The position numbers and the translations under genes were made by a program. From the NCBI GenBank assembly GCA_001949185.1, contig BDGG01000011.1:666454-730453 (forward strand): a stretch of DNA of 64,000 nucleotides. Direction: 5' to 3'. Positions 11,601 to 21,015 of this stretch are shown here, in pieces; within the stretch, counting starts at the first letter, position 1; each line of letters begins with the position of its first letter. The stretch is from Ramazzottius varieornatus (lineage: Eukaryota > Tardigrada > Eutardigrada > Parachela > Ramazzottiidae). The notes below the pieces were generated by a model that did no database searches, was not told the origin of the DNA, and worked only from the letters and a program-made list of their open reading frames with translations.

Positions 11601-14600
11601 ATCAAATGTTTGTTTGTTTTTGGGAGCTCTGTGGACGAACTCGACAATATCGTTCCTGGAAGTGGCGCGCATGTTAAGTGTTATTGGCTAGAAGCGTGCG
11701 CCACTTACGAACGATCTGGTCGAGTTTTGTTTTCTTCAGTGGCGCACGCTTGCACTGCCACTGACTGGAAGAGTGCGCCGCTGCTGATACATGATCTTGC
11801 CGAATTTGTTTGCTTATAATATCACAGCGAGGTGTAATGGGATATAGACACACATGCACCCGTGTTTACGTGTGGCGGATAATAATACTCTATGGCCCTT
11901 TTGTTGATCGTGGGCAAATATACGAGATTCACTGCTGGAGAATGATAGTGGTGCGTCTGTGGGGGGATATTTGATCTGCAGATTAGCCTTTCCTTCATTA
12001 CAGTCCTCTCACCCATTGCGCGGAATGCGCAATTCGTCATATGTAATAACTCATCATTCTCTTTCCTTCTGTCTTTGCAGTCAAGGAATTCCTGGAACAA
12101 GCTAAAGAGGCCTTCGAAGAAAAATGGAAATCGGGAGCAAAGGTTGGTTTTATTTCTTGGTATAAAGAAAAACCAAATTTACACCACAGGTGCGCTCATT
12201 AACGTCACGGTAGCGCTGTCGTAAATAGTATCGAAGAAGAGAAGTCATTCATTTGATACAGTATCTGTGGTCGAAGATGATTGAGGAAAGGTGGGATGGG
12301 AAAAATGGATCGATAGTTTGATAACGAGACTTTGAGAACTGCATGGATTTGTTCATCCACTGGAACGGGAAGGGAAGGAATAACAAAAAGAAATGTGTAT
12401 GTCTGAGTCTCTGAGACATTTTGCCGGCGCGGTGGAGGAACGGAGCTTTGGCGCCATCTGGCCTGGCCAAGCCAGGCCAGCCAAATGATCGATTTCTTCT
12501 TAACATGCATGCTCATTACTTTCATCTGTCTGAGCTGCCTGGGCTTCCAATCTGGCCGGAAGGTCTATGGTGGCACAACTTGGTGGCGTTGATGGCCGGC
12601 ACTGTGTGTACTGTAATGCTAATGATTGAGTTCTGCCGTTGTAGAATACAGCGGCGTTAGAAGACTTCGAGCGGATCAAGACGTTGGGGACGGGCTCCTT
12701 CGGACGTGTCATGCTTGTTAAACACAAGAAGACTTCCGAGCATTATGCCATGAAAATACTCGACAAGCAAAAGGTAACGCCCAGCTTTTCTATCCGAACT
12801 TAAGTCGTCACTGGGAAGTCAGCAAAATAATTCGACGGGATTGTTTCCTTTAAGTGGCGCACGTTACCACTGGTACTGCATGCGAGCGTACGCTACTTGG
12901 AGAAGACGATCTCGTGGAGTTTCCCAAGTCTCGCACGTTTGCAGTGTCATTGGCCGACAGCTTGCGCCACTTGGGAAAAGTGACCTTACCATGTTTTGTC
13001 ACGTGGCGCACATTTTTAATGTTTTTGGCCGAAGTTGTGCGCCACTTGGGACGACGATCTTGCTGTTTTGTTGGCTGAGGTCCCACTTCGTTTTACATGC
13101 TTTTCGCTCTGTATTCAAGGGAGTTGAAGAGCTGATGAGTGCATGTTGTGGTTGCAGGTTGTCAAGTTGAAGCAGGTGGAGCACACACTGAATGAGAAGC
13201 GTATTCTTCAGGCCATTTCTTTCCCCTTCCTCGTCCAGCTCGATTACCACTTTAAAGTATGTGCGCCGGCTTGTTTTCCCATATCGAAAACTCTTCTTTA
13301 ACGTTAACGTGTCCTGTCTTTGTTGTAGGATAATTCCAATTTGTACATGGTCTTGGAGTTTGTTCAAGGTGGAGAGATGTTTTCGCATTTACGCCGCATC
13401 GGTCGTTTCAGGTAAGCTAAGGCCCATGGTATTCGATGTGCATGTCATGGCATAACATGTGACATGACGAATGTGTCCGTTACAGTGAGGCGCATGCACG
13501 CTTTTATGCTGCTCAGATAGTTCTCGCATTCGAGTATCTTCATTCGTTGGACTTAATTTATCGGGACTTAAAGCCTGAAAATCTGCTCATTGATTCAACG
13601 GGATACGTCAAGATTACTGACTTTGGCTTTGCCAAACGCGTCAAAGGACGGACATGTAAGTCAGTCTTGATCACTCTTTCCTTCCTCGGACCTCAACACC
13701 TCAATGGACACCTTCTTGTCATCCTCTAGGGACCTTATGTGGCACACCCGAATATCTAGCACCTGAAATCATCCTCAGCAAGGTACAGAATACATGTTCT
13801 GTATTCAGTCGTTTGATCATATCCTCCTGCCGCCATAGAGTTCGCTGTGACTTTCGAGCACAATGTTCGTTGTTCTAGGGTTACAACAAAGCTGTAGACT
13901 GGTGGGCGTTAGGTAAGGACCTCGATTTCATTCCTGACCTCCAACGAGTTAGCTAGTTCCAACTTGAGCATTGGTGTTTTGTAGGCGTGCTGGTTTATGA
14001 AATGTCGGCGGGTTATCCGCCCTTCTTTGCCGACCAGCCTATCCAAATTTATGAGAAGATTGTTTCGGGAAAGGTTAGTCAAATTTCCAACTTCCACGTT
14101 TCTTCTGACCAACTTCCTATTTTAACACTCTGCGTACGACCGTCCTCTTTGTGTATACAATCACTCAGTTTAATTCACCTCCCAGTTTTAGCTTTTGGTC
14201 TTTCGGGTCTGGGTCTTTTTGTTTCCATGTACCTCGGTCTTCTCACCAAAGCAACACTGATGACCAGCGGTCAGCAGAGCCCCAGCACGCTGGAAATTTT
14301 TTCTACGGTTTCGGGTGGTTTTGGTGAAATTCGGTGTTTCGTCTCTTCGCGCGAGACACGTGCACGGTATTCGCTTAGAAAAAACTGGAGCACTGGGAAC
14401 AGTCTTATCTATCGAAGCCGAGCCTGGGATAAATTTTGTAGTCATCAGTGCGGTCAGAACAAAATCAAGACAACCAGTGCTCCCTTTTGAGATTTGGCGT
14501 TCATGGCCTGCCAATTATCCGAATTTTGAAATTTCGAAAATTACCTATTGGTTGGACCAGTCTCCGCAACATGGTACCAGCCAATAAAAATCCTGTATAC

Positions 14601-16133
14601 ACAAAGAGGACGGTAGTATTCTGCAAACATGAAAACGATCGTGCTGAAAGTGTTGAAATCTCGGCAAAAACATTCAGGGGATCGTTATCCGAAGTAGCGC
14701 ACATTGCCAGCCAACAGCACTGAAAACTCGCGCCACTTGGGAAAACCTGGGAAGATGGTCTTCGAAGTGGCGCTTGCTTCCAGCCAATAAGGCTGAAACT
14801 GTGCGCCACTCTGGAAAATTATCTTGACCAGTCTGCTTGTCGAGTCCTTCCGCCCAGATGGAGGAAGTGTTCTAAACTCGGTGTTGTGTGGTGTTGCAGG
14901 TGAGATACCCTTCGCACTTTACGTCGGATCTAAAGGACCTCTTGCGCAATTTGCTGCAAGTGGACCTGACCAAACGCTTTGGCAACCTCAAGAATGGGGT
15001 TAACGATATCAAGCAACAAAAATGGTTCGCCTCAACCGACTGGATAGCCATCTACCAAAAGAAGGTTCGTGTACCCGCCATGCTATTTCATATGAGTCTT
15101 ACCGGAAGACCCAGTGAACGCTTCTGCTTTGCACCCGCTGCGCTTTGCTCAGTCAAGACGTTTAAGTTTGCTGCTCCTTGTGTTTGCTTTTATCCCTATG
15201 GGCACACTTTAGGAACAAGCGCCGCTGTTACCTGCCATTCTCTCCCCGACCGACACTCACCACTACGACCCCTACGTCAATCAAAATGAGGAGACGACCC
15301 ACGTGTCCACTTCCCCCACTGAACTACACCGCGACCTCTTTGAGAGCTTCTAGAGGTCCCATGTTCCTCCGCGGTTCCTCCATTGCGCTTTCGCCACAGT
15401 ATGCACCCATTACGTTTAACCACACAGCTTTTAAACTCACCTGCACGCATGCGACTAACCACAAACCTGCACTGATACCTTGTCTTGTGGTCTGCACTAA
15501 CACGCATGGTACCGCCCTTTTTTTATTCTTGGTACTTCATTTTTTAAGTTATATCATTTTTATCTGTCGATTTATTCTTTTCGAAACAAAGCTGTCAATT
15601 TGTTTGCTCGCGAGTCGCATTTGCCTTTTTTCTACGGATATTGGGCGCTCGGCAAGCAAATCCGACAAGATGGTTTTTCCCAAGTGACGCGCATTGCCAG
15701 TGTCATTAGCTTGCAGCGTACGTCACTTAGGGAGACGACATTGTCCAGTTCTATCAAGTGACGCAAGGTTTCAGTGTTGTTAACTGGAATCGTGCGCCAG
15801 TTAGGAAAAACGATCTTATGAGCTTGATCGCCGAGCACAGTGTGACAGGGCCGTGCACGACACGAACCTGTTCGAGATTTTGGGCCAGATATCCTACAGA
15901 AAAGATCGAATTCAGATCAACGGGTGAAGATACTCATGGCTTTGAAGTTTGATCGCGAGCGGTTCCACGTGATTGTATGGCCAATGAATGGGTTTTGTGT
16001 GTTACAGGTTGAAGCACCGTTCCTTCCCAAAACAAAGGGTGCCGGTGATACCAGTAATTTTGATGAATACGAAGAAGAGCCGCTGAGGATATCTGCCACT
16101 GAGAAATGCTCCAAGGAATTTGCTGACTTCTGA
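5636..16133 (+). CDS. PKA-C: cAMP-dependent protein kinase catalytic subunit
   Basis: Eleven exons: 5636-5681, 12081-12142, 12645-12773, 13158-13256, 13329-13411, 13486-13655, 13730-13782, 13879-13912, 13985-14073, 14900-15064 and 16008-16133. They give 351 aa, one more than human C-alpha. Exon 1 encodes [12 protein letters not shown], a myristoylatable Gly2 start. Visible kinase motifs are the glycine loop GTGSFGRV, the lysine in [23 protein letters not shown], activation loop [15 protein letters not shown] and the C-terminal KEFADF hydrophobic motif. Family role: Ser/Thr phosphorylation of RRxS/T sites after cAMP releases the regulatory subunits. Intron 1 is 6.4 kb, unusually long here, as expected if it holds regulatory DNA or alternative first exons; I could not recognise any. 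An alternative terminal exon sits in the last intron (separate entry). The gene converges on C1GALT1. Confidence 0.95.
8436..8591. mobile_element. 156-bp foldback element with ~55-bp arms
   Basis: The left arm starts ACTGTATTCCCCCGAAATCT and the right arm ends with its near-exact complement, ATCGGG-type core then GGGGGAATACAGT. Both arms share CTTCGCGAAG, CTGTTACC and ATGGC blocks. About 40 bp separate the arms. GAT occurs immediately outside both ends, a possible 3-bp target duplication. It lies in PKA-C intron 1 and is the only copy in the window. Confidence 0.75.
8657..8704. repeat. Family A single hairpin
   Basis: PKA-C intron 1, 65 bp after the large foldback element. Confidence 0.85.
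9597..9643. repeat. Family A single hairpin
   Basis: PKA-C intron 1. Left arm AGTGGCGCGC, right arm CGTGCGCCACTTGG. Confidence 0.85.
10591..10713. repeat. Family A hairpin doublet
   Basis: PKA-C intron 1, units 75 bp apart, left arms degenerate. Confidence 0.85.
11660..11782. repeat. Family A hairpin doublet
   Basis: PKA-C intron 1, with the spacer ACGATCTGGTCGAGTT between units. Confidence 0.88.
12851..13049. repeat. Family A hairpin triplet
   Basis: PKA-C intron 3. Unit starts at 12851, 12924 and 13000. Confidence 0.9.
14691..14811. repeat. Family A hairpin doublet
   Basis: PKA-C intron 9, ending 89 bp before exon 10. Confidence 0.88.
15213..15353 (+). CDS. PKA-C: Alternative last exon of PKA-C
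   Basis: The segment starts after CACTTTAG (phase 0, matching the AAG end of exon 10 at 15064) and stays open for 46 codons to TAG at 15351-15353. Its peptide parallels the canonical last exon in order and spacing: an EQAPLLP start against VEAPFLP, an acidic NQNEE stretch, and a closing DLFESF against KEFADF. Used instead of 16008-16133 it would give a 356-residue kinase with a different C-tail. The C-tail of AGC kinases lines the active site and its end docks on the small lobe, so the swap could alter regulation or localisation. No transcript evidence is available here. The acceptor polypyrimidine tract is modest. The shared motif pattern makes chance unlikely. Confidence 0.75.
   Translation, partial: EQAPLLPAILSPTDTHHYDPYVNQNEETTHVSTSPTELHRDLFESF
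15681..15802. repeat. Family A hairpin doublet with left flank
   Basis: PKA-C last intron, downstream of the alternative exon. The left flank from 15648 (GCTCGGCAAGCAAATCCGAC) is conserved. Confidence 0.88.
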
Positions 16134-16592
16134 ACAAGTACTGCTGATATTCTTCCTCTTCTTTTTCTTCTTCGTGAACGAACCAATCTCACCTTTGACA
16201 CAGCAAAGGAGAATAAGAGAGCTTTTACCGCATCTATCAAGCTGTACAAAAGATTTTTTCGCGCGCTTCATAGATTTTCATCCTTTTATGCACCATGTTA
16301 TATCCAGTTATGCTTTTCCTTCTAGATTTTACGTGCATGCTTTGATCAAGGAATGTCGTACTGTTGTATTTTTATCAGTGGCAAGTACACTTCTTTGAAA
16401 TGGTTTTAGCTTGTTTAAAGTTTTACAACAGATTCTTTCGTCAGTTTTAAATTTTAGCTCACAAAATGCAAATTGTTGAAGAATGAAGAACATAGTGTTA
16501 CAAAACTATTACAGTCAGTCTAACTAAAGATTATTTCGACGGACAAAAGCTCATCTGAAACTGTTGGATAGAGTAGGAAGGACAAGATCTGC
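16134..16592. other. Intergenic between convergent PKA-C and C1GALT1
   Basis: This is 3' flanking sequence shared by two convergent genes. It is T-rich near 16145-16170. No exon or hairpin unit is present. Confidence 0.45.
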
Positions 16593-18082
16593 CTACGCTG
16601 TAGTGTCTGTAATCGCGAGGAACTCAGGCTGTATAGGAAGTCGGGTCGAAGTGTAACCGTTGATTCCGTAAGCTTTGAGGCGGTAGATGAAGTGCTCCAT
16701 CAGGTACATGCCGGCTGCCGAAACGTTATGGAACGTGATGGCGGTGTCCGCACAACAGTCCAGGTAATCACCATCGTGGTACTTGAAGTAACCTTGGAAC
16801 TACCACACGGAAACATGTCACTTCGAATTTTAAGAAAAAGTGGGACGTTGAAAAATATGGTTAGAGCATGATCGTTTATCAAGTGGCGCATGCTTCCGAT
16901 GTTGTTGGTCAAAAACGTGCGCCACTTGGAAAAGGATGCTGTCGAGTTTTCCCAAATGGCGCAGGTTTGCTACGTGAATAGCCATGCGACACTGGGGAAA
17001 ACGATCAAGTCCTTTGTCGAACGTCCAGGTGTGATAGTGCTTACATCTTTCCTCTTGACGTCCGACAGTCGCATATGCCAGATAGCGTTGAAGGGGAAGA
17101 AGCGAGCCCGACCATAACTATCCCGTGTATCCTGAATGGTGATGCCGATTTTGACTAAGCAAGTACCAATCTCCACATCTTCAAAACCACCACTGTCAGA
17201 GCGACAGACGTTCTTGTTCAGTCCGTCATCCACAAAGCGCTGTACCGCTTTCCGGCTCAGAACGTATCCCGCACCACCCGAAGCGTAACCTGAGAAAGTA
17301 AGCACAGCTATAATCATGGGGGTGCGTAAAGGTGAAAAGACAAGACCTTCAGCGAGAAATTCCTTGAAATGATAGCCGAGATACACTTCCTTGTTGGACG
17401 AATAGTTGGTCAGCAGCAAACGCAAATTCTCCACGATGACATCGGTATCGTCGTCGGCTTTGAGGAACCAGTCGTACTGTTCCGACGAAGTGTTGTATAC
17501 ATACCTGCAGTCAAAAGATCTGTACCATTAGTCAAGAACGATCAGAGACCCAAGCCACCACACTCGACTAAAGCGTTCTTCAAGTGGCGCGCGCCTCTTA
17601 CCGATAAACCTGTAAACGTGCGTCACTTGCGAAAACTCGAACAGAGCCTTTTCCAAGTGGCGCATGATGTCAGCCATAAACTCTAAAGACGTGCGTCCCT
17701 TTGGCGAACTGGGCAACGTCGTCTTTCAAGTGGCGCACGCCGTCAACCACTAACACTGAATACATGCGCCACTAGGGCAGATAATCCCGTCGAGTTCGTT
17801 TGTCGAGCTCCCATTTGAGTACTCTCCGACTACTTACCGGAAGCCGAATTTGGTTTTGCCCCACAAAGATTCCCTTCCCTCGCCCACTCTAGCATCAATG
17901 GTAGGGATCGACAAGTTTGTTTGGGAGCTGACAAAGATGAAGCCATTACAGCGCTGGGTATGGCGAACCAGGATGCTTTCTAGGACCACGCGGAAGGTGA
18001 AGAAAAGGAAGGCGCTGTTGAGGAAACCCAAGCAGAAGGAAAAAAGAATGTGGATGCATGCGTGACTACGGGCTTTACGCAT
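16593..18082 (-). CDS. C1GALT1: Core 1 beta-1,3-galactosyltransferase (C1GALT1-like)
   Basis: Four exons on the minus strand, 5' to 3': 18082-17838, 17504-17347, 17289-17045 and 16799-16593. They give 284 aa. The family adds galactose to GalNAc-Ser/Thr in the Golgi, making the core 1 (T antigen) O-glycan. A type II membrane anchor lies at residues ~8-32. Then come TQRCNGFIFVSS, the metal-binding motif KADDDTDV (D99-D101), GYASGGAGYVLSR, GGFEDVEIGTC and a Cys-pair near YLDCCADT. The protein is shorter than human (363 aa). The stem is almost absent, and the conserved CWVMT segment that normally precedes the QRCN region is not found in any frame. The N-terminus may therefore be incomplete or truly shortened. 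Two introns (16800-17044, 17505-17837) hold hairpin arrays. Confidence 0.85.
16880..16994. repeat. Family A hairpin doublet
   Basis: C1GALT1 intron 3. The second unit is strongly degenerate. Confidence 0.82.
17581..17774. repeat. Family A hairpin triplet
   Basis: C1GALT1 intron 1. Units start at 17581, 17653 and 17727. Confidence 0.9.
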
Positions 18083-19891
18083 CTCAAAGCGCAAGAAGCC
18101 GCCGGGATGGAGCCGTATGCCCGTTGATATCTTGCCGCGCACCCACTGCGCCAACCGTCGAATAAGCCGTCCCACCTTGGCTGACTTCACCGTCTAACCC
18201 CGAGCCTGAGCGACACCTGATCGGCATCGCTTCCGTCCAACGACGCGCTCTCCCGCTAAATCATCCTTGTCCAGCAATCAGATAGCCTATCAACTGCTGA
18301 GAAAAGATAAATTTCCGGTTTTAAAAAAAGAAACGACTTCTATGATGGACAACATGTGCATCACCTTTACGGTTGCACCAATGAAGAGTTTCGACCTGCA
18401 TCGTCCTCCTGTGGTCTGGTGTACCGTATGCATGCATCGCGGCGCAGGACAGCCTCACTTCCAGGTTACCACATTTCGACTGGTCGTCCTGGATACGCTA
18501 GCGTCTTTGCTTCGAAATAATAAGATTATATAAAAACACATTTTTTGTACATGTACTGTACTGTACGATCAGAGTGGGAAGTTTGAGCTGGGGCAGAACA
18601 AGTTGCAGAAACTTTTCGCTTGCACCTCTTTCACTATTTCGTTTTCTGGATTAACGTCCTCTGGCTAAAGAAATTATTTGGTATTCCGACTGCTCAAATA
18701 TTGTCCCATTTGATCATCGCCGCGAAGCTTTTGATTTCGACCTACATAATTTTTGCAAATCATTTTCGAAACATTCTACCGGATAAACCGACCCGCATAC
18801 TGCGCCACTTTAGCACGGTTAACAAGTTTAAACTGTTCTCGTCTATCAGACTCACTGCAACCAATCAACGGGGGTCTGCCTAGTTGCCCCAAGCTGTTAG
18901 GTATCAATATGCGGACATTGCCGAGCCCTGTCTGGATCGGATTCTTCGTGACTTTAGCAGAACTTGCCTCTAGTCTATGTGTTTCATGATGTTTCCCATC
19001 TGGCTACCATTTCAATCAAAGTGTCTCGCAGAAAATATAACCAGGCGTTTGAAAGCAGAGGTTCTAAAGTCCCCTCTTCAATGTTTCGAAAGTTTTGAAA
19101 GCGCAGGCTAGCACAAGAAAAACAGTTTCACTATGATTTGAAAATTTTTCAAAATTTCAGCGTCGACATCGCCATTTTTGCTAAGCTCAAGAGACAGAAC
19201 TGAATATTCTGAAGCGGATTTTGAGGACAAGACTTTCTACCATACTGCTGAGAAAAGATAGGAGAGATGGGACGTCGGCAAAATGAAACGGCACGAACAG
19301 GGACGCGCCTACAGCGGGCGCGAGATGGTTCGACGCACGGCAAGTGTGCCCGCCCCCAAAAGTTACGGATTGTATTTCTACAATGGTGCCTCTTCTGTGA
19401 TACCCCTACCTCGGGCCAAGTGTCCCAGATATCCTCGTTCGCTTTGCAAAAAATTTTCAAAGTCAGTCGTGAATAAAACGGACAGGTCATAGTGAATCAC
19501 CTCATAATCTCGCCAAAATCTATTGATATGCTGCTAGAAAAATACTGCTCATAACGTTAGTTCTTAAGAAGCTTCTATATGAGTTTCAAGAAATGGACAC
19601 GAACGGCTCGGGTCGAAAAGGAACGGAAACATCTTTGCTGTGACCTTGAATATTCCGAACGGACGCGTAGAGCTGTCGTTACTACCGGAAACCTAATTTC
19701 CTTCGTATCCAAGCGATGTCCTGTCCCTCGTCGATTTTCTCATCTTTAGCGCTTGCGAAAACCGGCTGGATTAAAAAGAACGCCGAACATTCGAGGCCGC
19801 TTTTTTTAGCTTGCTGAATAAAGAAGACCTTAGCTTCACGTGTGTTTTTGTGGTATTACCAAGCCTATTTATTCCCGCCCTTCTTTTGAAG
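18083..19891. other. Intergenic, no recognised gene
   Basis: Several short open frames exist (for example 18267-18533 plus and 19149-19490 minus). None shows family resemblance or plausible splice structure. There are no hairpin units in this 1.8 kb, which is unusual for the window. Confidence 0.4.
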
Positions 19892-20086
19892 ATGATTGGA
19901 ACAGTGCGCAAGTTGGTGGCAGTAGCCCTGTGCCTGATGCTCGTCATGCAAGAACAAGGCCTGCTGGTTTCAGCCCAGGCTGCCACCACCGCTAAACCAA
20001 GTGGCGCAGAGGGCATCGCCAGCAGCCTAGTCATCCTCTCGCTGCCCATCACCTACTTCTTCGCCAAATGCCTTCTCGCCTTATAA
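19892..20086 (+). CDS. 64-residue secreted or GPI-anchored-like peptide
   Basis: Single exon of 64 codons ending TAA at 20084-20086. I do not recognise a family. Residues 1-30 look like a signal peptide (KLVAVALCLMLVM, small residues then SAQA). A short hydrophilic segment (AATTAKPSGAEG) follows, then a hydrophobic tail SSLVILSLPITYFF to the C-terminus. That tripartite design suggests a tiny GPI-anchored peptide, or a peptide with a C-terminal membrane span. Plant arabinogalactan peptides have a similar layout, presumably by convergence. In this frame the ORF opens upstream with another ATG at 19811, but the ATG at 19892 gives the better signal sequence. It could be a chance ORF; the bias toward hydrophobic residues at both ends argues against that. 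Confidence 0.5.
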   Translation: MIGTVRKLVAVALCLMLVMQEQGLLVSAQAATTAKPSGAEGIASSLVILSLPITYFFAKCLLAL

Positions 20087-21015
20087 GGAGGACTATCCGG
20101 TAGCAAGAGGCTGTCACGAACACCAGCCAGCACTACCATCTTTCGGGGTTTTCTGTCAGAGACCTATGTAGCTACGTAATTTACCATCTGAAGACCGCAG
20201 TCAACTTTTGGTTTGACGCCCTGTGTGTATGATTGTTGAGCGATTTGAGTGAATGCAGTGGGAAATGGTGATGATTCGCCAGTAAACGCCCCTAATGCAC
20301 CTCCTTTCCCGCCTCTGTGTTTCCGATTCGTTGCGAAGAGAGAACTTTCGTCTGGTCCGTTAGGGTTCCCAAGGTCTCTCCAACATATCGTACAGTGTCA
20401 AATAACACGTAAGGACTCTCAATCAGCACCATTAGGAAGCCTAAGGGCGCCAGATCGGAACAGTACTCTTACCCTCATTCTTGAGCTCGGCCGATAAACT
20501 CGACAAGATGGTTGTTTGAAATGGCGCACTGTTTCAGCCAACAGTACTGACAGTATGCGCTACTTGTGAAAGTCGACAAGACTGGTTTCTCAAGTGGCGC
20601 ACGTTTTCGATGCTATTGGCTAGGAGGGTGCGCCATTAACCAAAAACGACCTTGACAAGTTTTTCTACCTCGGTGCATGTTCTTCAGATTAAATAGCGGT
20701 GGAAAATACCGACATTTCCGCTTGTGAATCACCGCTGCATCATATACCGCCAAAAGGGGTAATCTCCCTGGAGCGCATCATCACTGGCTATATATTGCCA
20801 AATCGATAAATTTTATTGGGAGTATTACAAACTAAGTTCAACTGACAGGTCCGATGCATCCGAACTCGATCTTTAGTAAGGATTATTTTTTAAGGATATT
20901 CAGGAGCTTGGAAAAACTTTCACCGTACCATTTCCTTTCCGGTTTAAAAAAGTCAGCTCAGAACTAAGCTCACTTGCTTGGAAAGTGTGCTAACCAGGCG
21001 CAGGTACCAATAAGC
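20087..21015. other. Intergenic with one hairpin doublet
   Basis: This separates the small peptide gene from the 3' end of NPLOC4. Apart from the element at 20482-20670, nothing is recognised. Confidence 0.4.
20482..20670. repeat. Family A element: flank plus doublet
   Basis: Left flank GAGCTCGGCCGATAAACTCG; units at 20519 and 20591. Intergenic upstream of the NPLOC4 3' end. Confidence 0.85.

Larger units (their letters stand above)
5682..12080. other. 6.4-kb first intron of PKA-C
   Basis: This is by far the longest intron in the window. It contains hairpin clusters near 8657, 9597, 10591 and 11660, and the large foldback element at 8436-8591. I found no convincing alternative first exon. 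On the minus strand, 11485-11600 reads as a short open peptide ending [11 protein letters not shown]-stop (see findings). Everything else looks non-coding. Confidence 0.5.
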
